From G001797105 sp964528155 (GTDB lineage: Bacteria > Chloroflexota > Anaerolineae > Anaerolineales > E44-bin32): a DNA stretch of 6,806 nucleotides. The translations under genes and the position numbers were made by a program. The notes beneath the pieces were generated by a model. That model had not been told where the DNA came from, made no database searches, and worked only from the letters and a program-made list of their open reading frames with translations. The DNA is taken from positions 1-6,806 of the forward strand of contig CAZGRL010000172.1 in NCBI GenBank assembly GCA_964528155.1, written 5' to 3'. Positions 1 through 6,099 of this stretch are shown piece by piece. How positions within the stretch are numbered: position 1 is the first letter of the stretch; each line of letters starts with the position of its first letter.

Positions 1-471
1 CAGCGTCCGGGCGAGGTAGATGGCAAGGACTACATCTTCGTGAGCCGCGACCAGTTCGACGAGATGATCGAGCGCGGCCAGCTGCTCGAGCACGCTTTCG
101 TCTACAACGATTACAAGGGAATCCCCCGCCAGCAGGTGGAGGAGGCGCTCGCCAGCGGGCAGGACGTGGTCATGCGCCTCGACGTTCAGGGGGCGGAAAC
201 CATCCGCAAACTTGCCCCGGAAGCGCTGTTGATCTTCCTGACGACCCGGACCGAGGATGAACTGGTCGACAGACTGCGCCTTCGCCGCACCGAGGACACG
301 GAAAACTTGAAGTTGCGGATCGCCACAGCGCGCGAGGAAATGAAGCGCGTGGATATCTTCGACTACCTGGTCGTCAACCCAGACCAAAGGCTGGATGACA
401 CAGTCGACACCATCATGGCCATCATCAACGCCGAACACCATCGGACCCACCCCCGGGTGGTCCGATTGTGA
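1..471 (+). CDS. gmk: Guanylate kinase, 3' part (5' end outside window)
   Basis: Guanylate kinase phosphorylates GMP (and dGMP) to GDP with ATP in the cytoplasm, a required step in GTP/dGTP supply. The reading frame is open from base 1, giving 156 codons before TGA at 469-471. A full enzyme has about 190-205 residues, so roughly 40-50 N-terminal residues with the P-loop lie left of the window. What is seen fits the family: the fragment begins QRPGEVDGKDYIFV, matching the GMP-binding PRPGE.dG.dY.F segment. It continues with FDEMIERGQLLEHAFVYNDYKGIP (quoted in outline), LDVQGAETIRK (the family's DVQGa motif), LIFLTTRTEDEL, the lid-like RLRLRRTED, and a closing DYLVVNPD. A GTG at 40 is an internal Val, not the start. 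The stop overlaps the next gene by 4 bases (GTGA), so the two are probably cotranscribed. Family call is secure. Confidence 0.95.
   Translation, partial: QRPGEVDGKDYIFVSRDQFDEMIERGQLLEHAFVYNDYKGIPRQQVEEALASGQDVVMRLDVQGAETIRKLAPEALLIFLTTRTEDELVDRLRLRRTEDTENLKLRIATAREEMKRVDIFDYLVVNPDQRLDDTVDTIMAIINAEHHRTHPRVVRL
442..464 (+). promoter_or_regulatory. Hairpin over the gmk end, just upstream of the rhomboid start
   Basis: CGGACC (442-447) pairs perfectly with GGTCCG (459-464). After a one-base bulge (C448), ACC (449-451) can pair with GGT (456-458), leaving a CCCG loop. The structure ends three bases before the GTG at 468, where a Shine-Dalgarno sequence would normally sit, and no Shine-Dalgarno is visible. 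Ribosomes finishing gmk would have to melt it, which fits translational coupling. There is no T-run, so it is not a classic terminator. The pairing is seen directly; the role is inferred. Confidence 0.4.
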
Positions 472-1232
472 CCGCCGACCCCGTTCAACAACCCGTCGTC
501 TCAAGGCCGCCCCAGAAGAGCCTCCGCCAGACGATCGGTCGCTTCCCGGCGACGTATGGACTGATCGGCGCAACTCTGGTCGTCTTCATCCTTCAGCTTG
601 CTTCCACACAGCTGTTTGGGGTCGATATTGTCCTGGCTCTGGGCGCCAAGATCAACTCGGCCATTGCCGCCGGGGAAATCTGGCGCCTGCTGTCTCCGGT
701 TTTCATCCACATCGGGTTGGTCCACTTCTTTGTCAACATGTACTCGTTGTACGCCATCGGGCCGGCGGTTGAGAGGTTTTTCGGCTCACAAAGGACGCTG
801 GTCTTCTACTTGCTGTCGGGGTTTGGCGGCGTGGTCATGAGCATGGCCTTCAGCGCCAATCCCTCGGTTGGGGCTTCGGGGGCGATATTCGGGCTGCTTG
901 GGGCCCTGGGGATGTTCCTTTTCGCACACCGACACACCTTTGGACGGGCTGCCACGTTCCAGTTCAGGCAGATCGTCATCGTCGCTTTGCTCAACCTCGG
1001 CCTGGGACTTGTTCCGGGGATCGACAACTGGGGACACCTGGGAGGGCTGATCATCGGTGTCGCTCTGACCGCCTCCGTCGGGCCGAACCTCGAGCCCATT
1101 TGGGGCACCGAGTCCTTGCCGCGTCTGACAGACCGCAGACCGTGGCAGACGGTCTGGCCGAGAACAGTCACGGCCCTGATCATCCTGTCGGCCCTGGCCC
1201 TGGCTGCCACCAGGAGCCCGTTTGTCAGATGA
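468..1232 (+). CDS. Rhomboid-family intramembrane serine protease
   Basis: Rhomboids are polytopic proteases that cleave transmembrane segments of other membrane proteins with a Ser-His dyad inside the bilayer. The 254-residue protein has a short polar N-terminus (1-28), then about seven hydrophobic segments near 29-50, 75-98, 110-130, 137-155, 167-184, 188-204 and 232-250. Diagnostic motifs are in order: WR at 72-73; H86 and N90 in HFFVN (oxyanion-hole positions in GlpG-type enzymes); GASG at 135-138 with nucleophile S137; and GHLGG at 189-193 with catalytic H190. All catalytic positions are intact, so it should be active. The GTG start overlaps the gmk stop by 4 bases, and no Shine-Dalgarno is visible, which suggests coupled translation. 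A C-terminal seventh helix follows the six-helix core. The substrate cannot be inferred from the neighbours. Confidence 0.92.
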   Translation: MTADPVQQPVVSRPPQKSLRQTIGRFPATYGLIGATLVVFILQLASTQLFGVDIVLALGAKINSAIAAGEIWRLLSPVFIHIGLVHFFVNMYSLYAIGPAVERFFGSQRTLVFYLLSGFGGVVMSMAFSANPSVGASGAIFGLLGALGMFLFAHRHTFGRAATFQFRQIVIVALLNLGLGLVPGIDNWGHLGGLIIGVALTASVGPNLEPIWGTESLPRLTDRRPWQTVWPRTVTALIILSALALAATRSPFVR

Positions 1233-1397
1233 TCGGCTATCGTGCGGTGGTGGGCCACGCAAGTTGATAGGCTAGTGGTGTCCCGGCTGAAGCGGGCCCT
1301 CGATGGCAAGTTGGGAGCTCGCTTGCTCAATAGGTCTCAGTGCGTGGCCGTTCATGCCCCTTCCACATTCGCAGCCTATCGTCTGAGTGCCTTTCAA
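1233..1397. other. Intergenic stretch before the reductase promoter
   Basis: This stretch lies between the rhomboid stop and the -35 box of the next promoter. I found no gene with recognisable protein character, no tRNA fold and no strong hairpin followed by T residues, so no terminator for the gmk-rhomboid unit can be named. Short ORFs crossing it on both strands look like chance frames. Confidence 0.5.
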
Positions 1398-1426
1398 TTG
1401 ACGCGCTCGGAAGCGACACTTATAAT
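1398..1426 (+). promoter_or_regulatory. Sigma70-type promoter of the ferredoxin-NADP reductase gene
   Basis: A -35 box TTGACG (1398-1403) and a -10 box TATAAT (1421-1426) are separated by exactly 17 bp. One -35 base differs from consensus and the -10 matches fully. Transcription would start near 1433, giving a leader of about 37 nt before the ATG at 1470, with GAGGTG (1454-1459) as ribosome binding site. Such a good match is unlikely by chance in GC-rich DNA and it points at the only downstream gene. It suggests strong, housekeeping-type expression independent of the gmk-rhomboid unit. Confidence 0.8.
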
Positions 1427-1469
1427 GCGCGACGCGTATTCACTTCCTTGCTTGAGGTGTACTTGATTG

Positions 1470-2516
1470 ATGAGCCCCGATTCCAGTCCCGAAGTATTCG
1501 ACATCACCTTCATCGGCGCCGGACCGACCGGGTTATTCGGCGCATTCTATGCCGGATTGAGGGAGATGTCGATCAAGATCATCGACGCCCTTCCACAGGC
1601 GGGAGGCCAACTCATCGCCCTGTATCCGGAGAAGATGATTTACGACTCTCCTGGTTTTCCGGGGATTTTGTCGAAGGATCTCGTCAGCAATCTGGTCAAG
1701 CAGGCGGGCCAATGGAAGCCGGTCATGGCACTCGATCAGCGCGCCCTCAACCTCACTCGCTGTCCGCTCCCGGGCGGCAAAACGGATGAGACGTGTTGGG
1801 AGATTGAGACCGACAAGGAGAAGCATCTCTCCCGCTGCGTGGTGATCTCAGCCGGGATCGGAGCATTTCATCCAATGAAGTTGAAGGACAGCGGGGTCGA
1901 TCAGTTTGAAGGCAAGGGCGTCTCCTATATGATGAGTGACCTGAACGCGTACGCCGATAAACGGGTCCTCGTGGTCGGTGGCGGCGACAGCGCCGTCGAC
2001 TGGGCATTGGCTCTCGAACCCATCGCTTCGCACGTTACGTTGATCCACCGGCGCGAGGGCTTCCGTGCCCACGACTCATCCGTGAACGCGCTTAAAGCTT
2101 CCAACGTCGATGTGAAGATCTTCTACGAGCTTCGTCAGCTGCAGGGGAACGCCCGCGTTGAGCGCGCCGTCATCTTTGACAATCGTACTCAGGAAGACAC
2201 GGTCCTGGACGTGGACGAGGTGATCCTGGCTTTGGGTTTCAAGGCGGATTTGGGCCCAATGCGCGAATGGGGTCTGGAGACCATCGGACGACGCTATATC
2301 CGTGTCAACCAGCGAATGGAGACAAGCCTTCCGGGGGTGTACGCTGCAGGCGATGTCGCCCTGCAGGAGGACGTCGATCCGCTCAATTTGATCGTCATCG
2401 GATTCGGGCAGGTCACCGTAGCCGTCAATTACGCATACACCGTTGTCAGGCCCGGCGCCAAAGTCTTCCCCGGCCACTCGAGCGAGAAATTGGCCGGGAA
2501 GGACGCCCCCAAGTAG
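1470..2516 (+). CDS. Ferredoxin-NADP+ reductase, thioredoxin-reductase-like (YumC type)
   Basis: This FAD enzyme moves electrons between NADPH and ferredoxin or flavodoxin in the cytoplasm (EC 1.18.1.2). The 348-residue product (from ATG 1470) has two nucleotide-binding folds. The FAD fold starts with FIGAGPTGLFGAFYAG (G16-x-G-x-x-G21) and the strand ending IIDALPQAGGQL. The family motif ALYPEKMIYDSPGFP follows. The NADP(H) fold has VVGGGDSAVDWALALEP (GGGDSA at 170-175) and HRR (193-195) for the 2'-phosphate. A second FAD motif, GVYAAGD, lies near 289-295. The CxxC redox pair of true thioredoxin reductases is absent, and the alignment I recall to Bacillus YumC runs end to end, including the C-terminal HSS segment typical of this class. 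TTG at 1467 is in frame and has closer spacing to GAGGTG (7 nt against 10), so the start could be one codon earlier. It stands alone behind its own promoter. Thioredoxin reductase is the rejected alternative. Confidence 0.92.
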   Translation: MSPDSSPEVFDITFIGAGPTGLFGAFYAGLREMSIKIIDALPQAGGQLIALYPEKMIYDSPGFPGILSKDLVSNLVKQAGQWKPVMALDQRALNLTRCPLPGGKTDETCWEIETDKEKHLSRCVVISAGIGAFHPMKLKDSGVDQFEGKGVSYMMSDLNAYADKRVLVVGGGDSAVDWALALEPIASHVTLIHRREGFRAHDSSVNALKASNVDVKIFYELRQLQGNARVERAVIFDNRTQEDTVLDVDEVILALGFKADLGPMREWGLETIGRRYIRVNQRMETSLPGVYAAGDVALQEDVDPLNLIVIGFGQVTVAVNYAYTVVRPGAKVFPGHSSEKLAGKDAPK

Positions 2517-2651
2517 CCGCCGGCTCCTCTTACGCGCAATAACCCAACTGCTAGCAGGCTAGGCTGGCCGGGCTGGCCGGACAGGGCCGGGGGGAACGGT
2601 CGCCCGAGCATCCCATACATCGCTCCCTGCCTGTCCTTGTGCACTTCAAGG

Positions 2652-2747
2652 GCGCCGTCCGCGGCGCAGGCCTTCCCCGCCCGCCGAGGAACGGCGGCCG
2701 GAGCATACAAACCTCACACGCCTTCTGCGCCGTCCGCGGCGCAGGCC
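2652..2747. repeat. 21-bp exact direct repeat, two copies, each with a hairpin
   Basis: The 21 bases at 2652-2672 recur exactly at 2727-2747, and the similarity continues loosely for about 14 more bases into a shared GCCCGCCG. Each copy begins with a perfect 6-bp stem, GCGCCG / CGGCGC, around a TCCG tetraloop (2652-2667 and 2727-2742). The copies are 75 bp apart. Between them is a further hairpin, CCGCCG (2681-2686) pairing with CGGCGG (2692-2697) around AGGAA. The copies would form stable RNA structures in either transcript. Confidence 0.7.
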
Positions 2748-2772
2748 CACCACGCCCGCCGCCCCTGGCCCG

Positions 2773-2823
2773 TGTCCAGGATTGGCTGGACAGACTGGCC
2801 GCCGCCTGTCCTGGCCGGACAGG
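2773..2823. terminator. Two adjacent hairpins, possible bidirectional terminator region
   Basis: TGTCCAG (2773-2779) pairs with CTGGACA (2786-2792) around a 6-base loop. CCTGTCC (2805-2811) pairs with GGACAGG (2817-2823) around TGGCC. Both 7-bp stems are perfect and lie between converging transcription units, where a terminator is expected. No T-tract follows on either strand, so Rho-independent termination in the classic sense is doubtful. The second hairpin is also part of the GAACGG repeat and may simply be repeat structure. Confidence 0.35.
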
Positions 2824-2913
2824 CCAGGGAGAACGGCGCCCTGAGCGGATAGAAGGGCCGCTCAATGGCGACGGCCAACGCTCCGTTCAATCATCGCGGA
2901 TGAGTCGAGCGGA

Positions 2914-3384
2914 TCAGGGGGTGGGGTTTGATTCGGTCGGCGCCGTCTTTCGGCGGCCGCGGGGAAGATACAGGATCAGGCCTGTCAGGCTCATGACGAT
3001 CCCGGTCACCAACCCCGCTACCTGGATGGGACCGAAATAGACCTTCGGGAGTGGGTGGGAGCCGATCCCCAGGAAGTCCGCCAGAGAGGCCGCCAACGCC
3101 AGCACGTATCCGGATGCGACCAGCCTGAGCCCGATTTCCGAGCGCAGGGAGTGCTTCCGGCCGTTGCGGACGATCCTGGCTGCTCCGTATGCCCCCAGGA
3201 GAACCACCGCCAGGCCCGTCAGCCAGACACCCATTTGTACGAACCCGACGACCGGGCTCCGATCCAGGCCAAAGAAGGCCGGATGCACTCCTAGAACGAA
3301 CATTAATGATCCGACAAGCACCATGGCCGCCAGGGCGGAGGCCGTGCGGACCTGCCGGTGGCTAAGCTGGTCAGATGGGTTCAC
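2914..3384 (-). CDS. Small 4-TM membrane protein with internal two-helix repeat, unknown function
   Basis: I do not recognise a named family. The 156-residue protein has four hydrophobic segments near 15-34, 45-68, 83-105 and 117-140, a charged cytoplasmic-like loop (RIVRNGRKHSLRSE, 70-83) in the middle, and a polar tail RGRRKTAPTESNPTP. The halves look related: a G.HPxxFG.. stretch followed by VGFVQMGVWLTGLAVVLLGAY (in outline, 46-66) resembles GIGSHPLPKVYFGP followed by IQVAGLVTGIVMSLTGLILYL (120-140). No catalytic or metal-binding motif is evident. The GTG start (3384-3382) follows the peptidase stop with no gap (TGAGTG), with GGGGAG about 4 nt upstream, so it is probably the last gene of the operon. 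A later ATG at codon 21 is possible but would cut into the first helix. Confidence 0.75.
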   Translation of the reverse strand: MNPSDQLSHRQVRTASALAAMVLVGSLMFVLGVHPAFFGLDRSPVVGFVQMGVWLTGLAVVLLGAYGAARIVRNGRKHSLRSEIGLRLVASGYVLALAASLADFLGIGSHPLPKVYFGPIQVAGLVTGIVMSLTGLILYLPRGRRKTAPTESNPTP

Positions 3385-4476
3385 TCAACTCCCCGGAGGC
3401 AGTGCCCGGCGTAGCACGCCAATCCAGTTGCCCCCCAAGATGGCCTCGATTTCAGGCGCTGTGTACCCCCAAGCCAGTAACCTATCGCCAATTAACCCCA
3501 GGTCGGCGACGCTGTCAAGTCCCTCGGGAATCCGGCTGAGACCAAACCCGCCGTCGAAGTCGCTCCCCAGGGCGACGTGATTGGCGTCACCCACAAGCTG
3601 GCAGACGTGGTCAATTTGGGACACGACGTGTTCCAGCGTGATGCCTTGCCGGCCGTCCCCCGAACGCCATGACCCTACAAGAAACCGGTTGTAGGGCACG
3701 ATCCCGATGACCCCAGCCCGATCCGCCACCTCCTGGATAGTTTCGTCGGCGAAGTGTCGATCGGGCTTTTCACTCCCATCCAACAACGCCCGGCAGTTGG
3801 TGTGAGAAGCGATGAGCGTGCCATCGAAGGTGTCGATAGCCTGAGAAACCGCCTCTTCTGCCATGTGGCTCAGGTCGAGGATCAACCCCAGTCCGCTCAT
3901 CACCTCAAGCAGATCCCGTCCAGCCGGGGTCAGAGGACCCGGTTCGCTGGTGCCTCCTGCATAGCGGGTTCCGGTCCAGGCTGGTCCGACGATGCGAACT
4001 CCGTGTGCGTACCATTCTTCCAACTCGGCCGGCTGGCGCACCCCGTCAGCGCCCTCCATAAGCAGGACAAGCCCTATGCGGGGATGATCCGGCGGCTCCT
4101 TCTCCCACGTCCCCAGCACGGCTTCGAGCTGTCTTCGATCGGCGATACACTGGAACTTGTCCGGATGCCGATCGAAAAGCCGACTGTAGGCCTCGAGTTG
4201 CTGGCGATAGAGTCGATGTGCCTCTTCGGCATCTTCGTAGCACAGGGTTTCCCAGCCGCCGACACGTCGACGAGTGGGAGCAGCGAACAACGTGGCGAAG
4301 ACGATCCCCACTCGGCCTTTGACCCACTCCGGCCAACCGAGAAGTGTCTGCCCATTGCGGACCTCGGTATGCGACCCGACTTCGAGGCGTCTCGTCTCGG
4401 AGATCGAGCGACTATAGTCACGACCGAAGGTGAGGATGTTCCAGGCGATATCCTCGTGGGCGTCGACAATGATCAT
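3385..4476 (-). CDS. Membrane dipeptidase family (peptidase M19) metallopeptidase
   Basis: M19 peptidases are binuclear zinc TIM-barrel enzymes that hydrolyse dipeptides, including ones with a D-residue at the C-terminal side. The 363-residue protein carries the full ligand set of renal dipeptidase: H7 and D9 in VDAHEDIAWN, bridging E141 in LLMEGADGV, H204 in LDLSHMAEEAV, H225 in ASHTNCRAL, and D306 in ALGSDFDGG. The family-like C-terminal ILGGNWIGVLRRAL closes the barrel. There is no signal peptide, so it should be cytoplasmic, unlike the mammalian GPI-anchored enzyme. I chose ATG 4476-4474 because it overlaps the upstream stop as ATGA and puts VDAHED at the N-terminus as in homologues; a longer frame to 4512 adds a basic stretch without family similarity. 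Cotranscribed with the LLM oxidoreductase and a 4-TM protein. Substrate unknown. Confidence 0.92.
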   Translation of the reverse strand: MIIVDAHEDIAWNILTFGRDYSRSISETRRLEVGSHTEVRNGQTLLGWPEWVKGRVGIVFATLFAAPTRRRVGGWETLCYEDAEEAHRLYRQQLEAYSRLFDRHPDKFQCIADRRQLEAVLGTWEKEPPDHPRIGLVLLMEGADGVRQPAELEEWYAHGVRIVGPAWTGTRYAGGTSEPGPLTPAGRDLLEVMSGLGLILDLSHMAEEAVSQAIDTFDGTLIASHTNCRALLDGSEKPDRHFADETIQEVADRAGVIGIVPYNRFLVGSWRSGDGRQGITLEHVVSQIDHVCQLVGDANHVALGSDFDGGFGLSRIPEGLDSVADLGLIGDRLLAWGYTAPEIEAILGGNWIGVLRRALPPGS

Positions 4477-5480
4477 TCGGCGTCTCGGAACCCGGCGAGT
4501 GTCTGGGCCCACAGGCCTTCGCGATCGGAGAGGGTGAAGGGAAGGTACAGCGTCAGGCGGTCGGCCAGCCCTTCGTAGCGTGATCGAAGCGCCGCGCCAA
4601 GTCGATCCCGAGGCGCCACCACGGCGAATGTTTCCAGGATCTCGTCGGTGATTTGCTCGGTCATTTCATCCCACGCCTGCCGGCGCGCCAGGCCGCTCAA
4701 TGTCTCGGCCACCTCCCCCCACCCGTGGAGCGACATGACCGGACGATACGAAGGCGTCGAGGCGTAGAAGGCGATCTGAGATCGAATGAGATCTGCGTCA
4801 GCCGCGCGCTCCACAGTCATTACCGTCACCGAGAGCTCGATCTCCCCCGGATCGCGCCCGGCACCCCTGGCCCCCTCCTCGATCGAAGGCAGAACGACCT
4901 CTCTCAGGTATCGCACCGAGTGGTACGGATGCGCGTGAAGCCCATCTGCCAGCTCACCGGCGAGGCGGCACAACCCGCGGTTGACACCGGCAATGTATAT
5001 CGGGATGTCGGGATCGGAGATCGGCCCCGGGTTGAAGAACGGGGTCATCAGCCCCAGCTTGAAGTACTCGCCGCGATAGTTGAGGCGACCGCCGCTCTGC
5101 CATGCCGTCCAGACAGCGCGAATCGCTTCGATCGTCTCCCGCATTTTGCCGACGGGCGAGTCAGGCCAGGGCATGCCAAAGCGACGCTCGATATGCGGTT
5201 TGACTTGAGTCCCCAGTCCAAGGATGAACCGCCCACGCGAGGCTCTGGCCAGATCCCAGGCCGTATGGGCCAGCATCGTCGGGCTGCGGGCGAAGGCTAC
5301 CGCGATCGCCGTGCCGAAACGAATACGTTCGGTGCAGTCGGCGATGACCCCCAGGGGTAGGAACGGGTCGTGCTGCGTCTCGCTCGTCCATACAGCGTCG
5401 AAGCCCAACGCCTCCACGGCCCGCGCCAGGCCGGAGACCTCGTTGAGTGAGCCGGGGGCAATGCTGACGTCGAGCTTCAT
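4473..5480 (-). CDS. LLM-class F420-dependent oxidoreductase (MSMEG_2256-like)
   Basis: Luciferase-like monooxygenase fold proteins are TIM barrels using FMN or the deazaflavin F420. This 335-residue sequence matches the subgroup known as probable F420-dependent oxidoreductases of the MSMEG_2256 type (TIGR03617, from memory). Visible hallmarks are the N-terminal MKLDVSI, ALGFDAVWTSETQHDPFLPL (24-43), TERIRFGTAIAVAFARSP (50-67), RGRFILGLGTQVKPHIERRF (82-101), and LMTPFFNPGP followed by PIYIAGVN and ELADGLHAHPYH. The GLGTQVKPHIERRF segment is very specific for this subgroup. The reaction is unknown; F420 rather than FMN use is inferred from the subgroup. ATG 5480-5478 is the natural start, with an AGGA about 13 nt upstream, so translation signals are modest. 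It is the first gene of a three-gene unit, overlapping the peptidase by 4 bases. Confidence 0.9.
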   Translation of the reverse strand: MKLDVSIAPGSLNEVSGLARAVEALGFDAVWTSETQHDPFLPLGVIADCTERIRFGTAIAVAFARSPTMLAHTAWDLARASRGRFILGLGTQVKPHIERRFGMPWPDSPVGKMRETIEAIRAVWTAWQSGGRLNYRGEYFKLGLMTPFFNPGPISDPDIPIYIAGVNRGLCRLAGELADGLHAHPYHSVRYLREVVLPSIEEGARGAGRDPGEIELSVTVMTVERAADADLIRSQIAFYASTPSYRPVMSLHGWGEVAETLSGLARRQAWDEMTEQITDEILETFAVVAPRDRLGAALRSRYEGLADRLTLYLPFTLSDREGLWAQTLAGFRDAE

Positions 5481-5658
5481 CGGGGGCCAACGTCCTGCCG
5501 GATACGCAGGATCAGGAGGGGAAGCACGTGTCCATGATACACCCTAAGTCGCGCACTACGGAACGATGGGGAAATCAGCAATATGAGTCGGCCCTGAAGA
5601 TTGCACGAGCACATACATCGCGCGCACAGCCCGGCCCATCTCCGCGTGGAGGACTCGC
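5481..5658 (-). promoter_or_regulatory. Intergenic region upstream of the LLM-peptidase operon
   Basis: This 178-bp gap is the likely promoter region for the leftward LLM operon. On the minus strand TATCAT (5539-5534) could be a -10 box, about 55 nt from the ATG, but no convincing -35 lies at the right distance. No clear terminator is seen for the thioesterase unit that runs into it, so read-through is possible. A small rightward ORF crossing it (from 5528) looks like chance. Confidence 0.3.
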
Positions 5659-6099
5659 TCAGGCGGAAGCCTCGAATGCCTGTATCACTTTGCGCCAGTG
5701 GTCCGGCACGGGGATCGAGGTACTGCGCTTGTAGTCGTAAGTGACCTGGACGCTATGCCCAGTCGCCATCACCTGGCCCGTGTCATCATCTTCGATGCTG
5801 TAGGCGAACTCGATGCTCTTGTTGCCGATCTTGATCGTTCGCACACCGACGCGCAGCCGCTGCTCGAGCAGGATCGGCGCCTTGTACGTGCAACTCGCCT
5901 CCGCCAGGATGATGCCGATCGCCCGGAAATCCTTGCCGTCCCACAAACCCAGGTGCTGAAGGTACTTGACGCGGGCCTGTTCCATGAATGTGAAAGTTCG
6001 GGCGTTATTGACATGCCCCTGTGCGTCGATGTCGCCGTAGCGGACTTCAGTGGGGTGGTAGAAACGAAAGACCGGCGGATTCTCGGAATCGGCCATCAT
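5659..6099 (-). CDS. Acyl-CoA thioesterase, hotdog fold (4HBT / YbgC-FadM type)
   Basis: Thioesterases of this family hydrolyse acyl-CoA or related thioesters in the cytoplasm as hotdog-fold oligomers. The 146-residue length is typical. The signature VRYGDIDAQGHVNNARTF (19-36) matches the family's VR..DtD..GHVNNa motif, with D25 at the position of the catalytic Asp in the Pseudomonas 4-hydroxybenzoyl-CoA thioesterase type. FMEQARVKYL (39-48) is the start of the central helix, followed by the sheet strands AEASCTYKAPILLEQRLRV, NKSIEFAYSI and GHSVQVTYDY. I chose ATG 6099-6097 because it forms an ATGA overlap with the upstream stop. The frame stays open further upstream, but that part is only a shadow of the upstream gene. 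No Shine-Dalgarno is visible, in keeping with translational coupling. The acyl substrate cannot be read from the sequence. Confidence 0.92.
   Translation of the reverse strand: MMADSENPPVFRFYHPTEVRYGDIDAQGHVNNARTFTFMEQARVKYLQHLGLWDGKDFRAIGIILAEASCTYKAPILLEQRLRVGVRTIKIGNKSIEFAYSIEDDDTGQVMATGHSVQVTYDYKRSTSIPVPDHWRKVIQAFEASA

Larger units (their letters stand above)
2573..2850. repeat. Degenerate three-copy repeat centred on GAACGG
   Basis: Copies A (2573-2611) and C (2811-2850) share an exact 13-mer, CTGGCCGGACAGG (2573-2585 and 2811-2823). Then comes a CC.GGG.GAACGG core, then a GCCC..GAGC tail, about 38 bp with a handful of differences and a few short indels. A shorter copy B (2681-2706) keeps only GAACGG and a GGCC.GAGCAT tail. 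GAACGG falls at 2594, 2689 and 2831, so spacing is irregular (95 and 142 bp). The uneven spacing and internal symmetry suggest a dispersed REP- or MITE-like family, not a satellite array. The similarity is seen directly; the family assignment is inference. Confidence 0.6.
2517..2913. other. Convergent GC-rich intergenic block with repeats and hairpins
   Basis: About 400 bp separate the ends of two converging genes. The block is extremely GC-rich and built from short repeated pieces: a tandem 9-mer GGCTGGCCG (2562-2579), a 21-bp exact direct repeat, and a three-copy degenerate repeat centred on GAACGG (listed separately). ORFs through it on both strands give Arg/Pro/Gly/Ala-rich translations unlike real proteins. 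A 10-base palindrome CTGCTAGCAG lies at 2548-2557. It probably holds the transcription ends of both flanking units, but no T-run marks a clear intrinsic terminator. Confidence 0.65.

Noticed and set aside
1242..1466. Short rightward ORF between the rhomboid and reductase genes
   Set aside because: It spans the promoter, lacks a ribosome binding site, and has no recognisable sequence character.
2562..2850. CRISPR-like array
   Set aside because: Repeats are of two different types, degenerate and irregularly spaced (95 and 142 bp; 75 bp), with no uniform spacers and no cas genes nearby.
2551..2865. Leftward 104-codon ORF in the GC-rich repeat block
   Set aside because: Its Arg/Gly/Pro-rich translation follows the DNA repeats, with the same short phrase repeated twice, and shows no protein family character.
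2639..3040. Rightward 133-codon ORF overlapping the repeat block and the 4-TM gene
   Set aside because: Compositionally driven by the repeats, and it runs antisense into a better-supported membrane protein gene.
4477..4512. Longer M19 peptidase start at 4512
   Set aside because: It adds a basic stretch without family similarity, while ATG 4476 gives an ATGA overlap and the usual N-terminus.
3754..4578. Long rightward ORF of 274 codons antisense to the M19 peptidase
   Set aside because: The minus strand frame carries all zinc-ligand motifs of M19; long antisense frames are common in GC-rich genes.
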